A DNA stretch of 64,000 nt from an uncultured Pelagibacteraceae bacterium. Its GTDB lineage: Bacteria > Pseudomonadota > Alphaproteobacteria > Pelagibacterales > Pelagibacteraceae. Positions 53,100 to 60,116 of the stretch are shown here, piece by piece (positions within the stretch are counted from its first letter, which is position 1; each line of letters begins with the position of its first letter). The notes beneath the pieces are model-generated. The model made no database searches. It was not told where the DNA came from and worked only from the letters and a program-made list of their open reading frames with translations. The position numbers were made by a program, and so were the translations under genes. The stretch spans positions 62,001 to 126,000 of the forward strand of contig CACALX010000004.1 of assembly GCA_902533445.1 (NCBI GenBank). Reading direction: 5' to 3'.

Positions 53100-54095
53100 T
53101 TATTTTTTTTCTTTTTCAGATTTTTTAAAAATATTTTTTAACCAATCAAATTTACCTTTTTTTTCTTCAGGTTTTTTAGATTCCTTTTTTTTACCCCAAT
53201 CAGAATTTCCTTGTTTTTTCTTTGCACCTTTTTCTATAGGTCTGATGGTTAAATTTGGTCTAACTTTTTTTGTTCCCTCAGCTACAATTTTATCACCTTT
53301 ATTTAATCCATCTAAAATTTCTACAAATCCTAAATATCTATCACCTACAGTAACGTTTGTTTTCGTTACTTTATTTTTTTCATCCACTTTATATATAAAA
53401 ATATTTTCACCCTCGACTATTGTGCTTGTATCAGGTGCACTTAAACCATCTCTAACATTGTATTTAATTGAAATTTCTAAAAATGAACCTGGTAAAATTT
53501 CTCCAGATTTATTATCCATTTTTATTCTTGTAGCTAAAGATCTGGTGTCTTGACTTATTCTGCTTGCAAAAGAGTCAACTTCACCTATGTAAATTTTATT
53601 TTTATATCCAGAAAATTTTATATCAACAGGTAAACCAACTTTTATAAATGGAACAAAAATTTCTGGTATATCCACATCGCAATATAGTGAGCTAGTATCC
53701 TCTAAATTAATTAATAGAGAAGATTTTGATACTTCTAAATCTTCAGAAAATTCTCTTTTTCCAATAACCCCATCAAATTGAGCAATAATTTTTCTATTCT
53801 TAAGATTAGCAACAACATCACCTTTTTTAACTTTTTTATTAAAATCTATTGGCTTTAATATCTCATACTTTTCAACCTTAAATGACTGAGTTTTAACTGG
53901 TGCTGCTGTTCCGTATGTACTTATAACATTTTCAAAAGTTCTCTCTTGTGTTGTGGTTACTATTATTCCAGGAGGAGGTCTTTTACTAAATTTTTTCTTA
54001 AAATGATTTCCAATCATTGTTCTGCCAATAATCACTATGGCAATAATTAAAAAGAAAATGACGATTATACTCGTGATTTTAGTCGATGTTTTCAT
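53100..54095 (-). CDS. RND efflux periplasmic adaptor (membrane fusion protein)
   Basis: HlyD/AcrA-type adaptor, 331 residues. N-terminal membrane anchor (about 7-28), a lipoyl-like segment (KFEKYEILKPI followed by VKKGDVVANLKNRKIIAQFDGVIG), beta-barrel domain (about 165-245) and a strongly basic/acidic C-terminal tail rich in lysine (about 285-331) that has no counterpart in AcrA. No long coiled-coil hairpin is evident between the lipoyl halves, so this is a compact adaptor. Four bases before the RND gene. Confidence 0.9.
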   Translation of the reverse strand: MKTSTKITSIIVIFFLIIAIVIIGRTMIGNHFKKKFSKRPPPGIIVTTTQERTFENVISTYGTAAPVKTQSFKVEKYEILKPIDFNKKVKKGDVVANLKNRKIIAQFDGVIGKREFSEDLEVSKSSLLINLEDTSSLYCDVDIPEIFVPFIKVGLPVDIKFSGYKNKIYIGEVDSFASRISQDTRSLATRIKMDNKSGEILPGSFLEISIKYNVRDGLSAPDTSTIVEGENIFIYKVDEKNKVTKTNVTVGDRYLGFVEILDGLNKGDKIVAEGTKKVRPNLTIRPIEKGAKKKQGNSDWGKKKESKKPEEKKGKFDWLKNIFKKSEKEKK

Positions 54096-54098
54096 AAT

Positions 54099-54911
54099 TT
54101 AAATTTTTCCATAGTCTGACCAAGATCCGTCATAAATGGTTGGGAGATATTTAGTATTAAGTAAAGAATATGCAAGCGCTAAAACACAAGCAGTAACACC
54201 AGATCCACAAGAAAAAACTAAATTTTCCTCAAAATTTTTTGATATTTCTTTAAATAATTTATTTAAATCCTCTTTATTTTTAAAAGTCTTATTTTCATTT
54301 ATTACCTCTACAAAAGGTAAACATACCGAATTTGGGATAGAACCACTTCTTACATTTTTTCTTGGATCTGGAGCTTTACCTTCAAATCTTTCTCTACTTC
54401 GCGCATCTACTACCATGAATTCTTTTTTAGAAATATTTTGATCAATTAAGACTTTATTTTTTACAAGTTTAGATAATTCATTACCCTTATAATTAGATTT
54501 ATTTAAATTTGCTGAAATATTAGAGGTCTTTTTATTTTCACTTTTCCATTTTTTAAAACCACCATCAAGCACACTAACCAATTTTGGATCATGACCAAAA
54601 TAAATGAAATTATACCAACCTCTGCATGAACTTATGACATTTGAATTATCATAAATTACAATTTGATCATCATTTGAAATTCCTAAGTCTGAAATTATTT
54701 CATTCCAAACCTCCAAACTTGGAAGCATATGAGGAAGGTCTGTGTCTTGTTTTGAATTTTTATCTAAATCAAAAAAAAAAGCATTTGGGATATGCTCTTT
54801 ATCAAATTCATCTTGAGCATTTCTATTTTCAGCAGGCATATGCCAAGAACAATCAATTATTTTCACATTATCGAGATTTTTCTCTAGCCAATCTGTATCA
54901 ACCAATGACAT
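54099..54911 (-). CDS. sseA: 3-mercaptopyruvate/thiosulfate sulfurtransferase
   Basis: Two-rhodanese-domain sulfurtransferase, 270 residues. The active-site cysteine is in the second domain, within FSCGSGVTACVLAL; CGSGVTA is the mercaptopyruvate-type loop (thiosulfate sulfurtransferases have CRKGVTA). The first, inactive domain contains VIYDNSN and RGWYNFIYFGH. It moves sulfane sulfur from 3-mercaptopyruvate or thiosulfate to acceptors. Second gene of the msrA-sseA-adaptor-RND run, three bases before the adaptor gene. Confidence 0.92.
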   Translation of the reverse strand: MSLVDTDWLEKNLDNVKIIDCSWHMPAENRNAQDEFDKEHIPNAFFFDLDKNSKQDTDLPHMLPSLEVWNEIISDLGISNDDQIVIYDNSNVISSCRGWYNFIYFGHDPKLVSVLDGGFKKWKSENKKTSNISANLNKSNYKGNELSKLVKNKVLIDQNISKKEFMVVDARSRERFEGKAPDPRKNVRSGSIPNSVCLPFVEVINENKTFKNKEDLNKLFKEISKNFEENLVFSCGSGVTACVLALAYSLLNTKYLPTIYDGSWSDYGKI

Positions 54912-54912
54912 A

Positions 54913-55356
54913 CTATCTTTTTTCTAGATACTTTTGGTGATATTCTTCTGCTGCACAATAGTTTTTAGTTAATGAAATTTTTGTTACTACTTTGCCAGAT
55001 AGTTTGATATTTTCTTTTTCTACCATCTTTTCTGCAATAGTTTTTTGGTCATCGTTTGTATAAAAAATTTCACTTCTATACTGAGTACCAAAGTCAGGCC
55101 CTTGAGAATTTAACGTAGTGGGGTCATGAAATTTAAAAAAATGTTCAAGAATATTTTCGTAAGAAATTATATTTGGATCAAATTCTAACTTAACTACTTC
55201 AGCATGATTGGTTATACCAGAGCATACTTCTTTATAATTTGTTTTGTCAGAGTTACCCCCACAATATCCTACTTCTGTTTTTGCAATACCATCAAGTTTG
55301 CTGAACTTTATTTCTGGTCCCCAAAAACATCCTAAACCTAAAATTGCTATTTCCAT
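54913..55356 (-). CDS. msrA: Peptide methionine (S)-S-oxide reductase
   Basis: Repair enzyme for methionine sulfoxide, 147 residues, shorter than E. coli MsrA (212). Catalytic C10 in GLGCFWGPE, the substrate pocket TEVGYCGG and HAEVVKLEFDP, GTQYRSEIFY, and a second cysteine near the C-terminus (C134 in YCAAEEYHQKY) able to resolve the sulfenic acid. Leads the sulfur/efflux run, with sseA starting one base after its stop. Confidence 0.93.
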   Translation of the reverse strand: MEIAILGLGCFWGPEIKFSKLDGIAKTEVGYCGGNSDKTNYKEVCSGITNHAEVVKLEFDPNIISYENILEHFFKFHDPTTLNSQGPDFGTQYRSEIFYTNDDQKTIAEKMVEKENIKLSGKVVTKISLTKNYCAAEEYHQKYLEKR

Positions 55357-55390
55357 TGATTATTAACTTAATTAATCTAGATTTAATCAT

Positions 55391-56272
55391 ATGCTATCAA
55401 AAAATCAATTGGGCTTTTTTTACATGTTCATATCCGTATGTGCATTTTCACTTATGGATGTAATTGTTAAATGGTCTGATGATTATCCTGTTGGACAAGT
55501 ATTATTTTTTAGAGGATTTTGTGGAATAATTCCTATTTTATTTCTTATTCCTAAAGATAGATATTTTGATTTCTATAAAACAACTCGACCTGTACTTCAT
55601 TTTAAAAGATGCTTAGCAGGACTTATAGCTTTAGTTTCTATATTTGTTGCACTTAGAAATTTACCGTTGGCAACTGTCGTAAGTATTTCCTTTGCTGCAC
55701 CAATTTTTATTACAATTTTTTCAATTTTTTTATTAGATGAAAAAGTTGGTTTATATAGATGGATGGCAGTGTTAGTTGGATTTTTAGGAATAATATTTAT
55801 TACAGAGCCAGGATTTAGTGCTTTAAATGTATATTATATTTACCCAATTATTTTTTGTTTAGGTCTTTCCTATGTAGCAATTGCTATAAGAAAATTATCG
55901 TCAACTGAACCTGCCTGGTTGATTAGTTTTTTCTTTTCATTCTCGATAATGCTTCTAAGTTTTTTATCGTTTTATCAAGGTTGGATCTTGCCAAGTTTAC
56001 TTGATTTATTTTTGCTATCAATGGTTGGTATATTAGGTGGTCTTGCAAATTTATGGCTATCACAATCTTATAAATATTCAGAAGTTAGTTTGGTTTCTCC
56101 TTTAAAATATCTTGGATTAGTATTTGCAATAATATTTGGATATTTTATTTGGAATGAAGTACCAACTTCTAAAACTTTATTAGGTGCTTTATTAGTTATT
56201 GTTTCATCTATAATTATATTTAGAAGAGAAATGTATTTGAAAAAAAAACTATCTGTTTCACGACATGAGTAA
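55391..56272 (+). CDS. EamA/DMT-family transporter
   Basis: Ten-segment drug/metabolite transporter, 293 residues, two EamA repeats. N-terminal FYMFISVCAFSLMDVIVKWS with the WSDDYPVGQVLFFRGF typical of S-adenosylmethionine-transporter-like and related EamA proteins, LRNLPLATVVSISFAAPIFI and a second-half SPLKYLGLVFAIIFGYFIW. Substrate not predictable. A TTGATT-16-TAGATT promoter (55356-55383) ends seven bases before the ATG. Overlaps the next gene by eight bases. Confidence 0.85.
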   Translation: MLSKNQLGFFYMFISVCAFSLMDVIVKWSDDYPVGQVLFFRGFCGIIPILFLIPKDRYFDFYKTTRPVLHFKRCLAGLIALVSIFVALRNLPLATVVSISFAAPIFITIFSIFLLDEKVGLYRWMAVLVGFLGIIFITEPGFSALNVYYIYPIIFCLGLSYVAIAIRKLSSTEPAWLISFFFSFSIMLLSFLSFYQGWILPSLLDLFLLSMVGILGGLANLWLSQSYKYSEVSLVSPLKYLGLVFAIIFGYFIWNEVPTSKTLLGALLVIVSSIIIFRREMYLKKKLSVSRHE

Positions 56273-56900
56273 AACACCTTCATATTGGAATAAAGCAAAA
56301 AAGTATTTATCAAAAAAAGATAAAACAATGTCTTTTTTGATTAAAAAATATATGTCACCATCAGAAACTGTTCTTACATCAAGGCGAGATGTTTTCTTTT
56401 CTCTTTGTAAAAGCATAATTGGTCAACAAATTAGTGTAGCTGCTGCTAACTCAGTTTTTTTAAAGTTTAAAAAAAAGTGTAAAAACAAAATTAATGCAAA
56501 AACAGTGAATAAATTATCAAGCTCTCAATTAAAGAGCTGTGGATTAAGCAGACAAAAAGTTAAAGGTATAAAAAGTTTAGCAGAACAAGTATTAAACAAA
56601 ACATTTAATCCTAAAGTTATTCCAGGTATGTCTGATGAAGAAGCAATTATTTATTTATCTAAACTAAGACAAATAGGTAGATGGTCTGCTGAAATGATTT
56701 TATTATTTACTTATAATCGTCCTGATATATGGCCTGTACAAGATATAGGACTTCTAAGAGCTATTTCAAAAAATTATAATAAAAAATATCTTCCACCAGA
56801 AAGCTATGTAAACTTGTTGCAAAAAAGATTTTCCCCGTATTGTTCTGTAGCCACATGGTATCTTTGGAGAAGTATAGATCCTGAGCCTATTCAATATTAA
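56265..56900 (+). CDS. alkA: DNA-3-methyladenine glycosylase II (AlkA-type)
   Basis: Base-excision repair glycosylase of the HhH-GPD superfamily, 211 residues. FFSLCKSIIGQQISVAAANSV, the helix-hairpin-helix LRQIGRWSAEM, and the catalytic aspartate D160 in WPVQDIGLLRAI. The Ada regulatory and AraC-like domains of some AlkA proteins are absent; no iron-sulfur cysteines are seen. Removes alkylated purines. Tail-to-tail overlap of 14 bases with the next gene. Confidence 0.9.
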   Translation: MSKTPSYWNKAKKYLSKKDKTMSFLIKKYMSPSETVLTSRRDVFFSLCKSIIGQQISVAAANSVFLKFKKKCKNKINAKTVNKLSSSQLKSCGLSRQKVKGIKSLAEQVLNKTFNPKVIPGMSDEEAIIYLSKLRQIGRWSAEMILLFTYNRPDIWPVQDIGLLRAISKNYNKKYLPPESYVNLLQKRFSPYCSVATWYLWRSIDPEPIQY

Positions 56901-57186
56901 AAGCCTCGACTATCTGTAAATTTCTTTCAGTAGTATCTTTTGCGAGCGCCCAACCTTCTTGATATTCTTTAGAGTCGTGACATTCTATAGCTTTTTCATA
57001 ACTAGGAAATGCCCAAATTACTGTTCTTGGGTAAGTTTCACCCTCTAAAGTATTAAACTTTCCTCCTCTTACCAATGGTACACCTCCATAACTTTTTATT
57101 ATATCTGTAACTTTAGCTCCATATTTTTTAATATTTTCTTGGCTATCTATCTTTTTATACAATGCAATCCAGTAAACTTTCATCAT
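56887..57186 (-). CDS. DUF1330 small protein
   Basis: Dimeric alpha-beta barrel protein of the DUF1330 family, 99 residues, function unknown. MKVYWIALYKKI, VPLVRGGKFNTLEGE, RTVIWAFPSYEKAIECHDSKEYQEG and the terminal ERNLQIVEAF are the family pattern. Two tandem ATGs (57186 and 57183): AGGAG at 57189-57193 is two bases from the first and five from the second, so the second, giving 98 residues, is probably the real start. I keep the longer frame in the coordinates. Confidence 0.85.
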   Translation of the reverse strand: MMKVYWIALYKKIDSQENIKKYGAKVTDIIKSYGGVPLVRGGKFNTLEGETYPRTVIWAFPSYEKAIECHDSKEYQEGWALAKDTTERNLQIVEAFNIE

Positions 57187-57226
57187 TTCTCCTTTTTAAA
57201 TTTTTTTACTTATGATACTAAACTTC

Positions 57227-57745
57227 ATGGCTGACAAACTCATAATCTCTTTTGATGAATATATAAAAATTGTTGAGAAACTAGCAATACAAATTCACAA
57301 AGAATACAAACCTACAGTTTTAATTGGTATTATGAGAGGTGCTGCACCGATCCTTGATATCTTATCAAGGATTTTAAAATTACCAATAGCCTACATTGTT
57401 ATTCAAAGTTATTCAGGTGAAGGAATGGAAGATAAGCAAGGTGAACTTATGTTTGCTAGAGAAATAAGCTCATTAGCTAATAACGAGGATTTTAGTAAAG
57501 TTTTATTGATAGATGATCTTTCTGATACTGGTTTAACTTTAAATAAAAGTATTGAGTGGTTAAAAAATTATCCTCAAACAAAAGAATTTATTAAAGAAGT
57601 AAAAACTGCCTGTCTTTGGAAAAAAAAATCATCAACTTTCGAACCAGATTTCTGTTCTGTAAGACTAGATTCTGACCCTTGGATTGTTCAGCCAACTGAA
57701 CACTATGAAGAATTATCTATTGAGGAATTAATTAAAAGAAATTAG
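57227..57745 (+). CDS. hpt: Hypoxanthine-guanine type phosphoribosyltransferase
   Basis: Purine salvage phosphoribosyltransferase, about 172 residues. Type I PRT motif VLLIDDLSDTGLTLN binds PRPP; LIGIMRGAAPILDILSRIL is the loop before it; IQSYSGEGME follows. Could act on hypoxanthine, guanine or xanthine; the last segment (FCSVRLDSDPWIVQPTEHYEE) resembles the xanthine-guanine type of proteobacteria. ATG 57227 (MADKL) chosen over ATG 57212 from N-terminal pattern; neither has a ribosome site. Convergent with the purine permease azgA, with a strong terminator between. Confidence 0.85.
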   Translation: MADKLIISFDEYIKIVEKLAIQIHKEYKPTVLIGIMRGAAPILDILSRILKLPIAYIVIQSYSGEGMEDKQGELMFAREISSLANNEDFSKVLLIDDLSDTGLTLNKSIEWLKNYPQTKEFIKEVKTACLWKKKSSTFEPDFCSVRLDSDPWIVQPTEHYEELSIEELIKRN

Positions 57746-57775
57746 TTAACAGGGCTAGTTTACTAGCCCTGTTAA
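57746..57775. terminator. Strong bidirectional terminator between hpt and azgA
   Basis: Inverted repeat with arms TTAACAGGGCTAG (57746-57758) and CTAGCCCTGTTAA (57763-57775) and a TTTA loop: a 13-bp perfect stem, the strongest hairpin I see in the window. An A/T tract follows on the plus side. Lies directly after the hpt stop and before the azgA stop, so it can end both messages. Confidence 0.85.
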
Positions 57776-57783
57776 AATTTTAT

Positions 57784-59094
57784 TTAACTTACAGCAAAAC
57801 TTACAACACTAAGTATTGCAACTACCCATATCGCTGGAGAAGTGCTTGAAAACTTACCAGTAAATATTTTAATTAATGCGTAAGAAACAAATGCTAGGGC
57901 AATTCCATTACTAATACTGTATGTTAACGGCATTGCTATCATTGCAAGTATTGCAGGAGCAGACTCAGAAATATCGTTCCACTCAATATCTGTAATATTT
58001 CTTACAAAAAGAACAGACACAAAAAGTAGAGCTGCACCATCAATTTGTTTGGGTAAACTAGTTGCTAAAGGAGCAAAAAAGATACATACTAAAAACAAAA
58101 TACCTATCACAAGAGATGTCATTCCTGTTTTACCACCTGCTTTTACACCAGCACCAGACTCAACATAACTCGTTACAGTAGTAGTTCCCATCATTGCACC
58201 CGCAACTGTTCCAACACTGTCAGATAACATTGCTTTATTGATATCTTGAACTTTTCCATCTTTACCAACTTTACCCGCAACGTTTGCAACAGAAGTTAAA
58301 GTTCCAGCCGTATCAAAGAAGTCGATAAACAATAAAGTAAAGATTACTGTAGACATACTAGCAGTCATTGCGGCAGACAGATCAAACTCAAAAAGATATG
58401 TCATTGGAGGAGGTGAGCTAGCTAAACCATTAAATTTAGCAAGGCCAGCAGCCCAAGCAATGATACTAAATACCAATATCCCTATGATGATGTTACCTTT
58501 TACATTCATTTTTTCTAAAACAATGATTGCTATAAAAGTTGCACATCCTAAAAGAACTAATGGATCTCCAAGATTACCTAATTTAACTAAAGTAACAGGA
58601 TCATCTACAACTACTTCCATTATTTGTAATCCGATAATCGCTAAAAATAATCCTATACCTGCACCAATTCCTAACTTTAAACTTTTTGGAATTGAATTAA
58701 TTAGCCATGCTCTTATTGGTGTTAAAGATATTATTAAGAATAATACACCTGCTACCAATACAGCACCAAGTGCTTCTTGAGGTGAGTATCCCATTCCTGC
58801 ACATACTCCGAATGCAACGAATGCGTTAATACCCATTCCAGGCGCAAGTCCTATTGGCCAAGTTTTTCCGTAAAAAGCCATAATAAAACATGCTAAAGCT
58901 GTGGCTAAAATCGTAGCTGTATATACCGCGCCGAAATCAAAGAAACCTTTTTCGGGTCCGGCGAATTCTCCCGATAAGATAAATGGATTTAAAAACATTA
59001 TATAAGCCATCGTTAAGAACGTTGTGGTTCCTGCTATGACTTCAGTTTTAAAATCTGTTTTGTGTTTTTTATAATTAAAATAATTATCAAGCAT
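57784..59094 (-). CDS. azgA: AzgA-type purine permease
   Basis: Nucleobase permease of the AzgA branch (guanine/hypoxanthine/adenine uptake), 436 residues. N-terminal LDNYFNYKKHKTDFKTEVIAGTTTFLTMAYIMFLNP is the branch signature; PIGLAPGMGINAFVAFG follows, then the nucleobase region with FFDTAGTLTSVAN and TTTVTSYVESGAGVKAGGKTG, and about 12 membrane segments. Ribosome site AGGAGGA precedes ATG 59094. A nested inverted repeat lies in its leader. Convergent partner of hpt, giving a purine salvage pair: uptake and phosphoribosylation. Confidence 0.92.
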   Translation of the reverse strand: MLDNYFNYKKHKTDFKTEVIAGTTTFLTMAYIMFLNPFILSGEFAGPEKGFFDFGAVYTATILATALACFIMAFYGKTWPIGLAPGMGINAFVAFGVCAGMGYSPQEALGAVLVAGVLFLIISLTPIRAWLINSIPKSLKLGIGAGIGLFLAIIGLQIMEVVVDDPVTLVKLGNLGDPLVLLGCATFIAIIVLEKMNVKGNIIIGILVFSIIAWAAGLAKFNGLASSPPPMTYLFEFDLSAAMTASMSTVIFTLLFIDFFDTAGTLTSVANVAGKVGKDGKVQDINKAMLSDSVGTVAGAMMGTTTVTSYVESGAGVKAGGKTGMTSLVIGILFLVCIFFAPLATSLPKQIDGAALLFVSVLFVRNITDIEWNDISESAPAILAMIAMPLTYSISNGIALAFVSYALIKIFTGKFSSTSPAIWVVAILSVVSFAVS

Positions 59095-59128
59095 TTGTCC
59101 TCCTAATGTCTGATAATTATTTGATTCT

Positions 59129-59174
59129 GTTGAATAATACTTTGAATAAGTCCATTTTATTCACAAAATTCAAC
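59129..59174 (-). promoter_or_regulatory. Nested inverted repeat in the azgA leader
   Basis: Outer arms GTTGAAT (59129-59135) and ATTCAAC (59168-59174), inner arms TGAATAA (59143-59149) and TTATTCA (59157-59163), with internal loops of 7 and 4 bases and a 7-base terminal loop. On the azgA strand this forms a two-helix RNA; as DNA it offers two dyads. It does not match the known guanine riboswitch that I can recall. Function unproven. Confidence 0.45.
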
Positions 59175-59221
59175 CCATAAGTTTATATTTATGCCATAAT
59201 TGTAATGATAGTGTGATTAAT

Positions 59222-59527
59222 ATGAAAAATTTGAAAATTTTATTCACTATATTTTTTATCTTTTTATTTGTTTCTGGTTGTCAAACAGTGAAGCAAAAAA
59301 CAGACGCAGCTATTCAAAAAGAAAATAAAAAGTTGAGTGAATTTATTGGTCAATCAGCAAGTAAATTACAAATGGAACTTGGAAAACCTGATGAGGATTA
59401 TGAAAATGAAAAGGGTAATTTTATTTTTATTTATAATACCAAGAAGTATGGCTTTCCATGTGAGAGAAGATTTGAGATTAATCCAGATAAGTTAGTAATT
59501 GGATTTGCTTCCAACGGATGTTTTTAA
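59222..59527 (+). CDS. Small lipoprotein of unknown function
   Basis: Predicted lipoprotein of about 101 residues from ATG 59222 (MKNLKILFTIFFIFLFVSGC), lipobox VSGC with C20. A mature part of about 80 residues starts with a charged helix (TVKQKTDAAIQKENKKLSEF) and ends in a compact region with two cysteines (GFPCERRF and SNGCF) that could form a disulfide. The open frame begins at GTG 59213 but ATG 59222 fits the signal peptide. No function recognised; similar small lipoproteins are widespread in SAR11 relatives, an inference. Confidence 0.7.
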   Translation: MKNLKILFTIFFIFLFVSGCQTVKQKTDAAIQKENKKLSEFIGQSASKLQMELGKPDEDYENEKGNFIFIYNTKKYGFPCERRFEINPDKLVIGFASNGCF

Positions 59528-59530
59528 ATT

Positions 59531-59566
59531 TTACCTGCGAGGATAAATCCTCGCAAGTAAGGGTAA
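59531..59566. terminator. Hairpin between the small lipoprotein gene and hsp20
   Basis: TGCGAGGA (59536-59543) and TCCTCGCA (59548-59555) form an 8-bp G/C-containing stem with TAAA loop; outer TTACC (59531-59535) and GGTAA (59562-59566) can extend it. It lies between two converging genes and probably ends both; no long T-run follows. Confidence 0.7.
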
Positions 59567-59568
59567 AC

Positions 59569-60015
59569 TTATTTAATTTCTATAAGTTTTTTCTTTTTGT
59601 GCTCTGGTATAATTCTTTCACAAGATATTGTTAAAAGACCATCTTTAAGTTCAGCACCGTTAACTTTTACATCATCAGCTATAGTGAATGATCTTGCAAA
59701 TTGTCTTTGAGAAATACCTTTGTGAATTATTTCTCCATTAACATCATCGTTTTCAGATTTATCAACTTGTTTTGTTCTTACCGTTAATAAATTATCTTCA
59801 AACTCAACCTCAACATCATTTTTATTAAAACCAGCCAATGCAACTTCAATTGCATAATTATCCTTACCAGTTTTTCTGATGTTGTATGGAGGGTAGTTTG
59901 ATTGCATTGTCAAACTTCCGTTACCCAACATGTTTTCAAATTGGTCAAACATATCGTCAAAACCAATTGAAAAAGGTCTTAGTGAGTTAAATATAGATAG
60001 ATCCTTACTTGTCAT
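59569..60015 (-). CDS. hsp20: Small heat-shock protein (Hsp20/IbpA family)
   Basis: Alpha-crystallin domain chaperone holding unfolded proteins, 148 residues. N-terminal segment with DDMFDQFENML, crystallin domain with YAIEVALAGFNKNDVEVEFEDNLLTVRT, GISQRQFARSFTIADDVKVNGAELKDGLLTI, and a short tail with the IPEHKKKK segment. Preceded by a ROSE-like RNA thermometer candidate that masks the AGGA ribosome site, suggesting heat control at translation. A stress-type promoter may lie further upstream. Confidence 0.95.
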   Translation of the reverse strand: MTSKDLSIFNSLRPFSIGFDDMFDQFENMLGNGSLTMQSNYPPYNIRKTGKDNYAIEVALAGFNKNDVEVEFEDNLLTVRTKQVDKSENDDVNGEIIHKGISQRQFARSFTIADDVKVNGAELKDGLLTISCERIIPEHKKKKLIEIK

Positions 60016-60072
60016 AATATCCTCCTTTTTTAAGCAAGTTTATTTTATGCAAGCCCCATAAGGCGACTTGCA
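60016..60072 (-). ncRNA. Candidate ROSE-like RNA thermometer in the hsp20 leader
   Basis: On the minus strand the leader has a first hairpin TGCAAG (60067-60072)/CTTGCA (60048-60053) and then TTGCT (60033-60037), which can pair with AGGA (60020-60023) of the GGAGGAT ribosome site with the extra G left over. This UUGCU/AGGA pairing directly before the start codon is the hallmark of ROSE elements, which open on heating and are known mainly before small heat-shock genes of rhizobia. The loop is longer than in the classic element and the number of hairpins is smaller. Recognition by eye only. Confidence 0.6.
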
Positions 60073-60077
60073 TTGTA

Positions 60078-60105
60078 TATTTAGGTATGATTAGAACGAT
60101 TTCAA
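60078..60105 (-). promoter_or_regulatory. Possible hsp20 promoter
   Basis: Minus strand TTGAAA (60100-60105), 16-base spacer, TAAATA (60078-60083). Predicted start near 60071, at the base of the first leader hairpin. TTGAAA is also the -35 of RpoH-type promoters, but the -10 does not clearly fit RpoH. Confidence 0.35.
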
Positions 60106-60116
60106 TATCTGAAAAG

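Noticed and set aside
54641-54940. 99-residue open frame antisense to sseA
   Set aside because: Shadow of the sseA coding strand; no start signal and no recognisable domain.
59095-59221. Guanine/adenine (purine) riboswitch before azgA
   Set aside because: The conserved three-way-junction core and loop-loop bases of the purine riboswitch are not seen; only the nested inverted repeat remains.
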